Notes under the pieces: model-generated
Told to the model about the DNA's origin: nothing
The model's database searches: none
Seen by the model: only the letters and a program-made list of their open reading frames with translations
Translations under genes and position numbers: made by a program
Part shown: piece by piece, positions 35,273 to 50,279 of the stretch
Layout of the letters: every line of letters starts with the position of its first letter
Numbering within the stretch: the first letter of the stretch is position 1
Assembly: GCA_021613535.1 (NCBI GenBank)
Contig: CP075495.1
Coordinates: 7,750,001 to 7,814,000 of the forward strand
Reading direction: 5' to 3'
DNA length: 64,000 bases
Source: Adineta vaga
Lineage: Eukaryota > Rotifera

Positions 35273-38200
35273 CTATTTCAAAACGATTTTCCAAATAAAA
35301 ATTTCATTCGATGACGTACTTATTAATAAATTATTTGATTTAGTAAATTTTATGTTTGATATCATATCACTATGACCAACAAAATCCTGAAATGTTTCCT
35401 GAGTATAATCTTTTAATTGAACTAATCGTTCTTTAGTGCCAAGTGCAATAAAACGATTTGTAGATTTTCTATTTGATAGATCAAAAGATGAACACCATTG
35501 GTGTAATCCCATAGTTCGGATGATTTGTTTCGTATCGATATGATAAATTTGAAGACATTTATCAAAACCATAGCCAGTATATATAATTAAATTCGTATCA
35601 ATAAAATGTGCTAAACTAGGTGAAAATGATTGCCAGTCATCATTTGAATCACGTGCAGTAAATTTTAACCAATCAGTTAATGAGCATATATTAAATTCTG
35701 AGTTTGATTTCCATAAACTAACACGTCGATCATGACTTGCAATTAGCCATAGATAGGAATTGTTTTCTGATGATTTCATTGAATCAAGACTACAAATTGA
35801 TGCTGGACCACGATGTTCGTTGAGAACACGTAAGAGAAGACCTTGAACTAGATTCGATATTGCTATGGAACCATCAGATGCACCAGAAATACTGATGATG
35901 GCTAAAAATTATACATAAAGAAGAATGTTGTTCTTGATTTTTAGGATACAAACTGTGAGAAGGAACATGGACGGCGGTCACTGAAGATGTATGTGGTTGT
36001 AATTTTCGTATCATTTGCTCATGTGCTATATTAAAAATTCGTAATGTACCATCATCGTATCCAGCAACGACAGATCGTGCCGATGATTTGATGTTTTTTG
36101 TCACATCTGATGAATGTGATGAACTTAGTATTGTTACGATTGGATTATCCCATGATGTTAAACATGTGACTTTCTAAAATATATTACATGAAAAGTATGA
36201 AAATTTATTTGGATCCAACAAACATACTAATCCATTAATATTGAAACGAAGAATTTCATTTCGATTATTCAATTGAAAGATACGTATTGTACCATCAAGA
36301 CTACTAGTAACAATGTGAGTATCTTCAATGGAAATAAGACCAGTTATTTGATCTGTATGTGATGTAATAAGACGTGTTTTGGATCTATCCGTCGTCCAAG
36401 AGATATACCATAAAGATCCACATAATGTTCCAACTATTCCCATATCAAATACATTATCGAATGCTGCACTTATAATCCCATCATCTAATTGAAATTCGTC
36501 TTCCATCGTTATTCCATAATTACTAAAATAAGAGAGATTTCTATTCTACTCTAATGAATGTGTTTGAAAGTAGGAACTCACGTATCGGTTGTATTCGATT
36601 GTCCTAAGTTCATTTCAAGATCTTCTGTATTCCATAATTTTAAACATCCAGTTGATGAGCCAGTCAATAATTTATGTTTAATCGTTGCTATATAGGATAT
36701 TTCAGTGGAATCCGCTTTCCAATGGAGAACACATAAACATAATCGACTATTCCAACAAGTGATAAATCCGTTGTTTGTTGCACATAAAACAAGATTTACA
36801 GTTGATGATGTTAGATAAGTACATGCAGTTATTTCACATGATTTTTTCGTATGTTCATTTAAGATTATTGGAATAGTTCCACTAACAACTTGTAAATTTA
36901 TATCATTTTCATCTGTTTGTTCATTGACATTGATAGTACAAATACGAATAGTACTATTTGAACCACCAATACAAAATTCATTTGAACGAATTGGATTCCA
37001 TGAAAGGCAATTTATATAAGTTGTAGAGAAATCATCTTGCCAATTGAGTAAATGAGAATAATTCTTGGTTGACCAAATAGCAACTATTGGTTTCCGATAA
37101 TTTCCAATACTAATCAGATAACAATTATCTCTATAAACCGATAAATTATAGTAGAAAATAAAAGATCTTCTCAAATGATTTTACTTCGAAAATGCCATTG
37201 TTTGTATCGCTTGAACAGAAGAATGAAAAGAGCATTTTTGTTGAAGTTTATTCGTGTCCCAAATAATCACCTTCGTTGATTGTGATTTTTCTGCTTTTTT
37301 TGCCGGTGCACATTGAGCACTTGCTAAGATCGTTCCATCGTTGGATAAAGTCATAGTTGAGATTTCTTCTGTATGTCCTATGGAAAATGAAATTTTGAAG
37401 ATAAATAAGTAATTATAATATTTAATGTACCTGTTAATATAGTTTGCTGATTACTATTCAGATCTTCTGCAATAATATTACAACCAACTGTATATGCAAA
37501 GAAACCGGTATGCGGATACCAGACAAGATTTTCTCTTCCATTACCATTATAACCAATAATTGAATGAAGTTTCATACTTTCTTGATTTGTCGCAGCAAGA
37601 TATCGTTTCTAAATGAATGAGGAAAAAAGATGAACTTCTCGTTTGTATATGAAAACCAATCGATCGAATTACTTTGGCTAATTGAGAATGATTAGTACGT
37701 TGTACGAAATGACGTCGAACGGAAATAGGAAAAGAAGAATCTTCATCAGAAGATTGTTTTGTTAAAAATTGCTTTTTATTCATTTTCCTAGAAAAAAGAA
37801 GTTGTTGTTGAAACTTTTTTCAACGAAATTTGACAATTTATTGATTTACTTTTCTCCTTGAATAATAATGATTTTTTGATCAATTTCTGATGTTGATAAT
37901 GAACGTGTTATTGCTCGAGCAGTATATTCACCACCTATTTGCTGAGGATAACGAAGAATACCTGGTCGATTTGATTTTGATTGTACTACTGTATTTTCAA
38001 GAACTTCAAAAACAAACTTTCAATGAACAATTTTCAAGCTTTCTATATTTACTTTTTGTCATGACAGATTGTGGAGGAACAATACATTGTGCATCACTAT
38101 AAAATCAGATTTTTTTATCCATAAATACATGTCTACAGATTTCTTTTTCGATTAAATTCCTTACTTTGGCATTGCGGGTTGCACAGTATTCCAAGCGAGT

Positions 38201-41200
38201 ACATCCCAAATTAAAATGGAATTTCCAATACTAATCACATGCATATTATCATCCGTAAAAAGAATCTTCCGTACATGATCTGAATGACCAACAAAACTCT
38301 AAAGTAAATGTTTGTTAATATGTTTTTCGTTTTCAATGAAATAGTTTTTACCTGAAAATTGACATCTAATTCCATATTTGCATTCCAAAATTTTAATATC
38401 TTATCACCACTAGTTATGAGATACTGATTATCAGATGATATTGCTAAACAATCAATTGACTGTTTATGTACATTCTCAATCTAGAAGATATAATAAAATG
38501 GAAAGATCTATAAAAATAAAGCTATCTTACAATATTTAATAGTTGTCCACTATAAGAATCGAATTTCAACAATTTGAAATTTACTGTTGCTACTAGAAGT
38601 TGATGATTAGGTGCAAAACGTGCATATAAACCTGATTCAGCCGATGTTATCGTTCGTTGTTCAGCTGTTATAAATGTACAACTACTAATATCGATACGTA
38701 ACAATTGATTCAAAGAATTTGTTTCAATAATTGTAACGATATATTCAGTCGGTCCAATATAAACAATATATTTGCCATCTGAACTAATAGAAAGTGGCAT
38801 TGGACTTTTCTTTGAAACTATTAGCGCTTTATCAATTGCTTTTAGTAATTTATAATTATTAGTTGCATCTGATAGACATAAATCACCTTCTTCATCACAA
38901 CTTACTAAATACGATCCATTGAATGAATAGAGTACACCAGTAACATTAACGGAATGATGTCTACAAGAAAAACCTAGTCATGATTCAATAACATAAAGAA
39001 GCTCTATTTTTACTTTATTTCATTTGTTATAATTGATGTATTCAAATCAAATATTTTGATTGTTCCATTATTAAATCCACAAGCAAAGGTCTGTCGATTT
39101 GGTGTATATACAATAACAGTTGGTACTTCTTTTTCCGAAGAAAATTCTGATAATTGTTTTCCTGTACGAAAACACCAAATACGTATCGTACCATCTTGAC
39201 CAACACTAATCATTTGTTTTCTAATATGATCATAATCAATATCAGTAATATATTTTGTATGTGTTCGAATTAAATTTAAATGTGCTTTCGTCACAAGATT
39301 TAATACATTTATCGAGTCAGATAATGTGGAAATTAAAACACGAGTTTGATCAGATGAACATATTAAACCACAAATAGCTTGATCATATTTAGCTTCAATA
39401 TAAACTTGAGAGAAATCCGTTGACCAAACGCGAACATAACCATCATAGGAGCCTGTGATACAAAATTGATTGGTACATGTTAATTTCGAGATAGTAAATG
39501 TTGATTCTTTGTTCATGGTTAGCTTATCAGATAGAGAATGCATTCGAATGATTCGTTTTTCATCATATAATATTTCAAGAATTTGACCAGATTTTGTCGT
39601 GATATAAACAATGATTTCATTCATTTGACTATTTGTAAAATTATCAAATTGTAAATCAGAATATTCGAAATAATCATTATGGTTGACAGGTATGTTGATT
39701 GATTTGAAATCATTCTCATTCGTAATATTCCAAAAACGGATGTTATTCAAACCAACTGATATAAAATTTGTTGTACTATTGGGAAGAAATCGTATATGTG
39801 AAATAGATATATCGGTTGTTGCTCGAGATAATAATTCAATGGAACCTTTCGAAGCATTGGAAGTATTATAAATACAAATTACTGTACGAGATTGTTCATC
39901 ATAACCGATCAGAATCAAACATGAAGATGAATTCATACTGCCAAAATCCATTGCATAAAGATTATGTGTATTTAAAACACGACTAGCATGAATACAACGA
40001 CGTGTTTCAAATTTCCATATACGAACGATAGCTAGAAAAATATAGAAAACATCATTGTGATAAACTATTCCATACATTGCTTACCATTTATTCCTGTTTG
40101 TATCGATGCTAATATTGATGAATGATTATTGTATGCAATCGCACTTATTTGATCTGTATGTCCTATGAAAAACCATTGTTGTTGTGTTTCAACATGCATT
40201 TGAATAATGATAGCATTCGATGGATATAGAACATAATTACTATCATTTGTCCATAATAAATTACTGATACCATCGCTTAGACCGATAGATGTACGTAAAC
40301 GAAGAATCGGATCAGGTAAAAGTGTTCGTTGATGAGGCTGTTGTTGACGATCGATTGTTAAAGCAAGATCATAATTAGAATCATCTACGATCGATGATGA
40401 TGAAGGAAGCTTTTGTGGATTAACAAATAGATGAACACCATCATTATGATCGTGTATTGCTAACGCAGAAGAATCATTCAGATTAGGTAATGTTGAGAAA
40501 TGATCAACTGGATTAGGATAAGTTCGCCAATTGAGCTAAATAAACGAAATAAAAACAAAGAGTGTTTCAAAGGTATAAAAGTTTTAAAAAAAAGAGTATA
40601 CTTGATTATCCTTTGTCGATGCAGATCTTTCTGTAATTCGTGCAAAATCAGTTAATGATCTTGTAATTTGTCCATTAATGACTGTTGTTTGTGCTGTCAA
40701 TGGTAATATTTCATTATTTTTAATATCATCAAAATTTTCATCAGTATTATCTAATTTTCTTGGTGTTGGTAAACGAACATTACCGACTTTATCAAATGGT
40801 TCGTTTTGATTTTTTCCCATCAATGAAGATGTATTAGGAAACATGATAAAATCATATTTATCATGCCAAGATTCACCTTTATCAAATGGATAGGATAATT
40901 CACGTGGTAATGAATGTATTCCAGCACGTACTAAACCTGTTCGTTTTGCTGTATCATTATCAATACCTGGTTCATATAGAAATTGTGACGTAAAACAATT
41001 CTTTACAAACATATTTCCACATAACTGAAATGATTTAATCATTTGATAGTGTTCATTAGCCATGTAAGTTAATAAAATCACATGTAAATCTAAACATAAT
41101 ACAGACCAATGAACATCAGTACCTGTTGTCATATATGGAAATTGAATTGTTGTTTGTGTAACTTTAAATTCTCGATATAGATTCGATAATGATATTCGTA

Positions 41201-41568
41201 TAAGATGTTGTTCATGTGTAAGAATATCGATATGTATACAAAAGTATTTATCAAAAGTCGGTCGAAATAGAACATAGAATAAACGACCTGTTAATGAAAG
41301 ATTTTGGTTTGGTGATTGAGATGGAAATTGTATATAATTATTTGCTGGTACTAAACCACGTATACGATAAACAGTTGATTTTATATCACGGTCCTTATTG
41401 AAGAAAAAAGAAGGATATTTTATAAATAAGATTTCTTTTCGAAAAAAAACAAATTCATTCTACCATGACTGGGGAAATGTCTCCTTGTTTCACACATTTT
41501 TTTGCTGAATTTATATCAAAATGTTTGAATATATTAACATATGGATGTTGCCAAGAAGTACTATTCAT
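35273..41568 (-). CDS. WDR90: WDR90 / POC16 centriole-cilium protein
   Basis: Exons complement(35273..35901, 35954..36173, 36228..36522, 36582..37130, 37185..37377, 37431..37608, 37673..37787, 37850..38003, 38053..38096, 38165..38298, 38352..38480, 38531..38960, 39014..40031, 40085..40535, 40602..41393, 41464..41568), 1811 aa, similar to vertebrate WDR90. The N-terminus WQHPYVNIFKHF and STVYRIRG...NYIQFPS is the CFAP20-like (DUF667) domain, about residues 5-205. A linker precedes a long series of WD40 repeats (GHTDQISAIAYN, GYVRVWSTDF, DGTIRIWCF, GHSDHVRKILF), with DMGIVGTLCGSLWYI late in the protein. Known role: it sits on the inner scaffold of centriole microtubules and supports centriole integrity. 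The ancestral domain order is intact, so it is probably functional. Confidence 0.9.
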
Positions 41569-42133
41569 TTTGTTAAATCAAGAAAAATTAAATTCGTTAT
41601 TTCTTCTTCTTCTTCTCGTATCCACCATGACTCATGAACCAGAGAGGTCAAGTCGCCTAGCAGACCATCGTCATTATGTATTGAACCAGGCATCGATTGG
41701 AGAGACATCTATCATAACAAAAAGCTACGGAGCAATTTTTGGCAATGCTCTCTTCTGATAGTATAATAGTTTCAGATATACATGTTGCATGCTATAGAAA
41801 AAGGTTTCTATGTCCTACAATACGACTAGAGTTGAAGTCCATGAATTTAACTGATAACAAACGAGAAAATTATATATTTTATTTATACAGTATATATTAT
41901 AAAACAAATGCCTTTTTACTACAGGAAATATTGATGTCCATACTTTTACTCAACAGGTATCTTATCATTTAATGTACAACGAAGTTTTAGTAAAAATTTT
42001 TCTTTCATTATATCACAGGAGGAAAAAAACAAGAGTTTCATCGTAGATTAAAAATAAACAGGGTCCAGTTCTCTTGTTTATACTGAATTTTAGGTAAATT
42101 ATGATGATTGTCTGATAATGCAAGTGTAAAAGT

Positions 42134-43600
<1,467 letters not shown>

Positions 43601-44437
43601 GTTATTTCGAAAACAAATTGACTAGTGTGAAGTTTTATTGCTATGTTGAATGCTTTGATAATGTCTTGTCAGTAGTTTGACATTAAAATATATTACTTAC
43701 ATTCGTTACATGAATACGGCGTTTTTATATATTGGATTTTATTGCATCATCACTGTGATTCATTCATGTTCTGAAACGAAGGAAAGAACAGAGAGAAGGT
43801 AGACAAAAATATGAAAATATTCTTGCACATGTATGCCAACAGAATTAACACATGATGAATGAAATATATAAGCATAGAAATTAGAAATGCTATTGTATGC
43901 TTAAATGAGCAGTGTCTTTATCTAGGAAAATATGATTTGAGTTTTAGAGATCAAATTGAAAATAGTCACAAAAATATCAACAAGAATAAACGTAACAGTC
44001 TTTCATCTCATTATCTATGAAATTTACTTAAAAAAGGATTTTACATGTCGTCATTCCACAGTTGCAATCATTATCTATACACCGCAACTCCTTTTGTTAG
44101 TCATATCTAAGTGAAAATATCTAGCGCTAGAAAAGATATATCATGTCATGTTTTAGAGCGTCGGAATTATTACAATGATTATGAAATATCGCTGAGATCA
44201 ATACTTATCTTCATAGAGATTCTCTTGTCTATGACTAACTTCTGGCCTTGACACTTCCTAACGACATCTACTATTGAGATTTATCATTCGTTCTTTTTCT
44301 CATTTGCAGTAATTTACAGTCCAGAAGTGGTATAATTCTAGATAGTTAGATGTTGTTGTTTTGTATGAAAATTCGTCTTCATATTGACTATATTTCTAGT
44401 TTTAGATTAAATTGTGTCAGTGAGTATCGAAAGTAGA
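43601..44437. other. Intergenic, divergent promoters of PP1 gene and IDH3A
   Basis: No coding exon seen. A tttctag-ttttag acceptor-like site at about 44393-44405 lies shortly upstream of the IDH3A ATG and could be a leader-splice acceptor. Confidence 0.4.
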
Positions 44438-46120
44438 ATGTCATCTGTAGTATTACGTCGTTTGGCTATAAAATGTCGTCCATCAACGTCTATTTTTCAT
44501 GGACGAAGTTTCAGTACTAGTTCATCATCACTTAAGGAAACAAACACTAGTCAAAGTAGCGATACTGATACTACTACTCATTCAGCGGATACTCCACGAA
44601 CAATCACATTAATACCAGGTATGTAAACTTCAAATAAGAATCTAAATAATAGTTCGAATTTGATTTACACTAGGTGATGGTATTGGTCCGGAAATTTCAG
44701 CTAGCGTTCAGAAAATATTTGAAGCTGCAGAAATACCAATCAATTGGGAATCTGTTGATGTTACACCTGTCAAATCTGTAAGCAATAGTTTCCTAGAAGA
44801 TATTCTCTTTTATATATCTATGATTTTATTTAGGCTGATGGCAAATTTCGAATTCCTGCTCGAGCAATTGAATCGGTAACAAAAAATCGAATTGGTCTCA
44901 AAGGACCTTTAGCGACACGTAAGAAGAAGAAGATTTTCAAAATAGAAAAGAAAACTTCTTTTTATTCTATTCAGCTGTTGGTAAAGGACATCAATCACTT
45001 AATCTTGCTTTACGTAAACAATTTAATCTATTTGCAAATGTTCGACCATGTAAAACTCTTGAAGGTGATTATCCTCTTTTTAAGTTTGGAATATCGTTAA
45101 AAAAAATAAAGAAATTTCTGTATATTAAGGTTACGCAACACCGTATACTAATGTTGATCTTGTCACTATTCGTGAAAATACTGAAGGTGAATATTCAGGT
45201 ATTGAACATACAATTGTACCAGGTGTTGTTCAAAGTATTAAACTTATTACGGAACATGCATCTTTACGTGTATGTGAATATGCATTTCTCTATGCGAAAC
45301 AACACAAAAGAGAAAAAATCACTGTTGTTCATAAAGCAAATATTATGTAAGAAGATAGAATATGTTCTATTCAAATAATTCATTACGAAAAAAAATGATT
45401 ATTTTAGGCGTTTGTCCGATGGTTTATTTCTTCAAAGTGCACGTGATGTAGCTGAAAAATATCCCGAAATTAAATTTGAAGAAATGTATCTTGATACTGT
45501 CTGTTTAAAGGTTTGAATTTTCTTTTCTTTTCTTTTTCGAATGACAAATCAAGAATTGTTGATATTTTTTGTCTATAGATGGTTCAAGATCCAACTCAAT
45601 TTGATTGTCTCGTCATGCCTAATTTATATGGGGATATTTTAAGTGATCTTTGTGCTGGTCTCATTGGTGGATTAGGTTTAACCCCAAGTGGTAATATTGG
45701 TGAAGGTGGAGCAGCTATTTTCGAAGCTGTCCATGGTACTGCACCTGATATTGCTGGACAAGATTTAGCAAATCCAACAGCATTACTTTTAAGTTCTGTT
45801 ATGATGTTACGTCATTTACAAATGTTTGATAAAGCAGAACGAATTGAAAAAGCTTGTTTTGCCACAATTAAAGCGGGAAAGGTACGCTATGAGAAAATGA
45901 AAAGATCATTTACGTCATTCTCTAACTGCGAATTACCCTTGAACAGAATCTTATTTTAAGCTGCTGAAAAAAAACTTCAAATTTCAGAAATTTCTCTTTT
46001 TTTCTAATCACTAAAAACTCTATTATTTATATTTAGGTACTTACTGGTGATTTGGGTGGTAAATCAAAATGTTCAGAATATACTGCAGAGATCTGCAGAC
46101 ATATTAAAGATTCATCTTAA
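44438..46120 (+). CDS. IDH3A: Isocitrate dehydrogenase [NAD+] alpha subunit, mitochondrial
   Basis: Exons join(44438..44618, 44674..44777, 44834..44918, 44975..45064, 45130..45346, 45408..45510, 45579..45881, 46037..46120), 388 aa. The N-terminus ([14 protein letters not shown], Ser/Arg-rich) is a mitochondrial presequence. The catalytic core shows [25 protein letters not shown] (Mg2+/isocitrate-binding Asp residues), [14 protein letters not shown], and [17 protein letters not shown], the NAD-type cofactor loop. TCA cycle oxidative decarboxylation of isocitrate to 2-oxoglutarate in the mitochondrial matrix. Family length and active-site residues are complete. The Ser/Thr-rich stretch between presequence and core (about residues 25-55) is longer than usual. 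Confidence 0.93.
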
Positions 46121-46440
46121 TCTCTTCTACACATTATAAATCTAGTCGAATGAATAGAATTAGTCACTTCTATTTGTATTTTTGTTCATCAAAATATCAA
46201 CTTATCCTTCTATTTCTTTTTTTCTCTCACTAGTCATTGACAAATCTTTCTATATAAACATACTCTCTATTTTGCTACTATCTCATAATATGTTCGAAAA
46301 ACAAAATCTTTTCTGTTTTGTTTTGTATGTTCATTTAGATTAACTTTTATGTTTTACGTGCTTTTTCCTTTTATTCTCTAACCTTTATTTTCTCGTACAG
46401 AATAAAATAATTTTAATAGAATGAAGAAAATAAAAAACCC

Positions 46441-48345
46441 ATGAACCGTTCTTTTTCTAGAATAAATATGTTAACTTTACGACGTGTTTCAACTGTTTAT
46501 CAATATCTCTATCCCTTCTCATCGTATCAATATCGATTACAATCAAGAAAATCAGGCAATGATGATGATCAATTCATATTGACACATTCGAAGGAAGAAA
46601 AATCTATTAATACATCAAAAAATACATTTAAAAATAAAAGATCATATGCAAATGACAATAGAATAGAAAAGAAACAATCAATTCCTAGTAAAGAAAAAGC
46701 TTTTGATTTCATTTGATATAATATAAATTTTATTTTCAAAGATGAATCATTATCAAACAATAATGAAAAAAATCCTGCAGAAGATTATCGAAATTTGAAC
46801 ATTAAAAATGCGAATCAACGAAAAAAATTTGTTGAACAACGAAATCGATCACCGTCAAATGATAAAATGAATCTTGCTAAACCATTTAATATAACAGAAA
46901 AGAAACAAAAAAGAGAAGGACAACAAAAGTAAGAAAATAAACAGCAGTTATGATATATATATATTTATTTTCATCTTTTCAGAAAACTTCATCCACAAGT
47001 TATTCTTGATACGGAATCGAGTGAAGTAAAAAATTTAACTCGTCAAGTTGCTGATTCACTTACACCATCAAATACACCTATTGAAAGTAGTAATATAGAA
47101 CAAGAACTTCTTGATGTTCTACGTGGTCATCGTATTGTTAGTAAAAATACGCGACGAATGGAGAAAATGTCTGAACAACCTTCAGAAAAAGAATATTCAG
47201 AACAAAAACAATATCATAATCAGGAACGATCATCAACACGAAGACAAGCTCGTGTAACACCAGATAGTAAAATTGAAAACACAACTGAAGCTTTCTCGTA
47301 AGTTTAATAAGTTTCATATTAAAATTCTTCCTTTCATTGTTTGTAGATCTTTATTACGTGATATTAAATTAAATCCAACTCGTCCTACATCAAGATCAGC
47401 ATTGGAAGATGATTTTATTCGAGATGGTATGTAATTATAGATAAAATCGTCTCTAATGTGATATTCTATTTCGAAATAGCAATCGATGGATCTAAAGTTC
47501 AGCCAAGATTTAATGATAATCGTGAACAAAGACGTGATAGTAGTGACTCACGAAGACCGATGCGTGACAATAGACGTCGACAAGAATTTATGAGGTAAAT
47601 GGATATTTGACAGTGAGATATTTGTCATTTGAATTAATTTTGAATTTTGAATTCAAAGACCATATCAATTATGGAGTGGTGAACCATTAGGTATATTCAA
47701 TTCAAAAGGTATTTATCGTTTATTTAGTATGAAAATGAATTTTTTTATTCTTGAATATTTCTAGAACCATTCTCGAAACTTTCTGCGTTATGGGATAAAT
47801 ATGAAAAGGAAGAATTACTAAGAGTATCATCTATTCCACCAAGAAATGCTTTTGAAGAAATGATTCAATGGACTAAAGATGGTATTCTTTGGAAATTTCC
47901 AGTTGATAATGAACAAGGTTTGTTTATTCAAGAAACGAGAAAAACAAGATCAAATTAACATTCTTTTTTAGATATTGGTTCGGAAGGTGATGTTCCATTT
48001 TATGAACATGTTTTATTAGAACGTCATCTACATGATTTTCCTGCTTCTCCACTTATCCGCCAATTCATGGAACTTGTGTGTATTGGTCTCGGTCGAAATC
48101 CTTACTGGACAGCAGAACAAAAACTCGAACATATTAATTGGTTTCGAACATTTTTTAATGAAAAAATGCATATTTTGAATGAAACAGTTCATACAGGTGC
48201 ACTTAAAACATCAACATCACCATCAACTTCAAAGCCTGTTTCAACTTTTAAACCGAAACCAGCGCCACCACCACCACCACCGAAAGTTGTTCCAATTGTT
48301 ACTCCACCGCCGGCTGTCAAAACATCGACGGCGAGTAAAAAATAA
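46441..48345 (+). CDS. MRPS31: Mitochondrial small ribosomal subunit protein mS31
   Basis: Exons join(46441..46687, 46742..46928, 46983..47297, 47347..47426, 47480..47594, 47659..47708, 47765..47917, 47972..48345), 506 aa from the first ATG. A second ATG at 46468 (MLTLRRVSTVYQYLY) follows directly after ctttttctag and itself starts a typical mitochondrial presequence, so translation may really begin there. The middle is Lys/Arg/Asn-rich and poorly conserved. The diagnostic C-terminal domain contains LWDKYEKEEL, AFEEMIQWTKDGILWKFP, FYEHVLLERHLHDFP and RQFMELVCIGLGRNPY. Beyond it is a roughly 40-residue Pro/Thr/Lys tail (KPAPPPPPPK) not typical of the family. Works in mitochondrial translation. 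Confidence 0.88.
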
Positions 48346-48364
48346 ACCTTGTATTGTTTTTGAT

Positions 48365-49321
48365 CTATTTGGTCGAATTAAAAAGATGTTCCTGAAGTTT
48401 TCTTTCACATTCATTTAAATGTGCGTAGAGTAGACAATGAAGTGCACGTATACGATATGGATCGAGTTGAGATTTGTCGATTTGTGGAAGAAAATAGGGA
48501 TAACGATTTCCGACACGAAAACCAAATGTTATTTCATCTCTGAATGTACGAAGAAATGTTTGTTGGTTACTATAAAATGTTTTCTCGAGATGCGAATGAA
48601 AATGTTCGTTTTTTGTTAAGGTAATATTTAAATAACCATGTAAAAGAAAACCTAAGTAGATATCATCATGATAATTTTCTCGTATACAACCATCAACATA
48701 TTGTGAAGGATTTTGAGTAAACGGTTTAAGAAGTTGAATCGTACGCTTTGAAAGACATACACCAGCACCTAATGTAGCAAACCAGAATGGATTAGGGTAC
48801 GGTTCTTTCGATCGTTTCACTGTGTCAGGCCATGAGTTCCGTCCAATATAATATGGAAAAGTTGAATCAAGAGTCGATAAATATTTTTGTAAATTATCTA
48901 CGTTGACATATTGATCATCATCAAAATGACAAAACCAATCATATCTTGACAAATGTTTTTGAAATAAGAGAAAATCATGTGCAGTTTTACAACATAAACT
49001 ACCCATTGTATGAGCATCAATTCCACATGTTTTTTTCGTTAGTATCATTCGACTTTTTGATATATTCGGTAAAATTGTATCCGTAGTAAAGAAGACATCA
49101 TTTTTTGCTAACGTTACCCATGTTTCGAGAAGATATATAAGACGTTTCTGATAAAAACGTGCACTAGTTCGAATAAGATAAAAAATGCGAACAGAATTAG
49201 ATGTTGGCGTATTCACGTGACCATGATTAGTTTGTTTTAACGAATGATAATAAATAGCAAGAGAACATAAAAAGATAATTAAGATATAAGTTCGATATGA
49301 ACAATGATTCAATAGGAACAT
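48365..49321 (-). CDS. Fringe-like beta-1,3-glycosyltransferase, intronless
   Basis: Single exon, 318 aa. A short cytoplasmic N-terminus and one hydrophobic anchor (ILIIFLCSLAIYY) give type II Golgi topology. The catalytic domain has YLLETWV, LCCKTAHDF, the metal-binding HFDDDQYVN (DDD at residues 134-136), FWFATLGAGVC, HDDIYLGF and FHSHLEKTF, ending LHCLLYAH; all are Fringe-family (GT31) hallmarks. Fringe adds GlcNAc to O-fucose on EGF repeats of Notch-type receptors. The acceptor here is unknown. Its stop codon lies 19 bases from the MRPS31 stop codon (convergent). Complete lack of introns is unusual here and suggests a retrocopy or intron loss. The metal-binding and structural Cys motifs look intact. 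Confidence 0.85.
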   Translation of the reverse strand: MFLLNHCSYRTYILIIFLCSLAIYYHSLKQTNHGHVNTPTSNSVRIFYLIRTSARFYQKRLIYLLETWVTLAKNDVFFTTDTILPNISKSRMILTKKTCGIDAHTMGSLCCKTAHDFLLFQKHLSRYDWFCHFDDDQYVNVDNLQKYLSTLDSTFPYYIGRNSWPDTVKRSKEPYPNPFWFATLGAGVCLSKRTIQLLKPFTQNPSQYVDGCIRENYHDDIYLGFLLHGYLNITLTKNEHFHSHLEKTFYSNQQTFLRTFRDEITFGFRVGNRYPYFLPQIDKSQLDPYRIRALHCLLYAHLNECERKLQEHLFNSTK

Positions 49322-50279
49322 TCGTCGACAATAATGACGACGGCAAAGTAAACAATAACAACATGAGTTGCGACCAACGTCAGGATATTGTGCTAGAAGA
49401 AATAGTTCTCATTTATCATCATGATATTACTAGAAATAGAAATAACTTTCTCATTGTTCTTTTGTCTGCTTTTTCTCGCTCTTCTTCGTTAGAAAATATT
49501 ACCCGACGGAGTTGATCTTAAACATTGCTGTTCTGATGGATTTGTCCGTGAGAGAAACATACAAACGAATGAGTAATCGAGAAGAAATAATTCACTCGTA
49601 TGGTAACATTCTTTCGTACGTTAAATGCCGTAAAAGATTTTGTTGAAAGAGAAAGAATACGAGACGAACAGAGCGAGAGACATTGATGTATTTATTGAAG
49701 GAAGAAAAGAAAGCATATGTCTGAATGTAAGAAGTTTTAAATTACACCATGATTTCTTTTTTACTGACGCTTAATTATAGTGAAGGAAAAAAAAATCAGA
49801 TTCTCGCATAACCGTCGTTATAATATGGATTTTATATATAACCCTTTTAAATGTATTTGCATTTGGCAAGCGATACGTTATGGAACCAGTTTATACTATA
49901 GCGAAAGATTAAAATAGAATTTCGTTGATGACAAAGATAAATATGTTGTGCTTTTAAAAAATTAATTAACGCAATACATTTAGAACTTTTAATTTCTAAT
50001 AAATAAGTCATGAAGAAATATTGTAATCAAGATTAAATTCCATATGAAAAAGAGTGATGGATTTTCAAATTTACAAAAGATTCTTTATTATTTTAATCAA
50101 AAGGGAAAAGAAGAAAGATATAAATTGTATTGAATATGATAGATAGAATGTTATGCATCGTTGCTTTCTCCTCGTGATATTTTCTATTCGCAGACTCTAC
50201 ATGAAATATTTCATATATTTATCACTGAACATAAATATAATTTTGTTTGATATATATATATATTGTAGATAAAATCCAA
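49322..50279. other. Intergenic, divergent promoters
   Basis: No supported exon. A TA run followed by tattgtag (about 50250-50268) ends 11 bases before the next ATG and looks like a splice acceptor for a leader. Confidence 0.4.
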
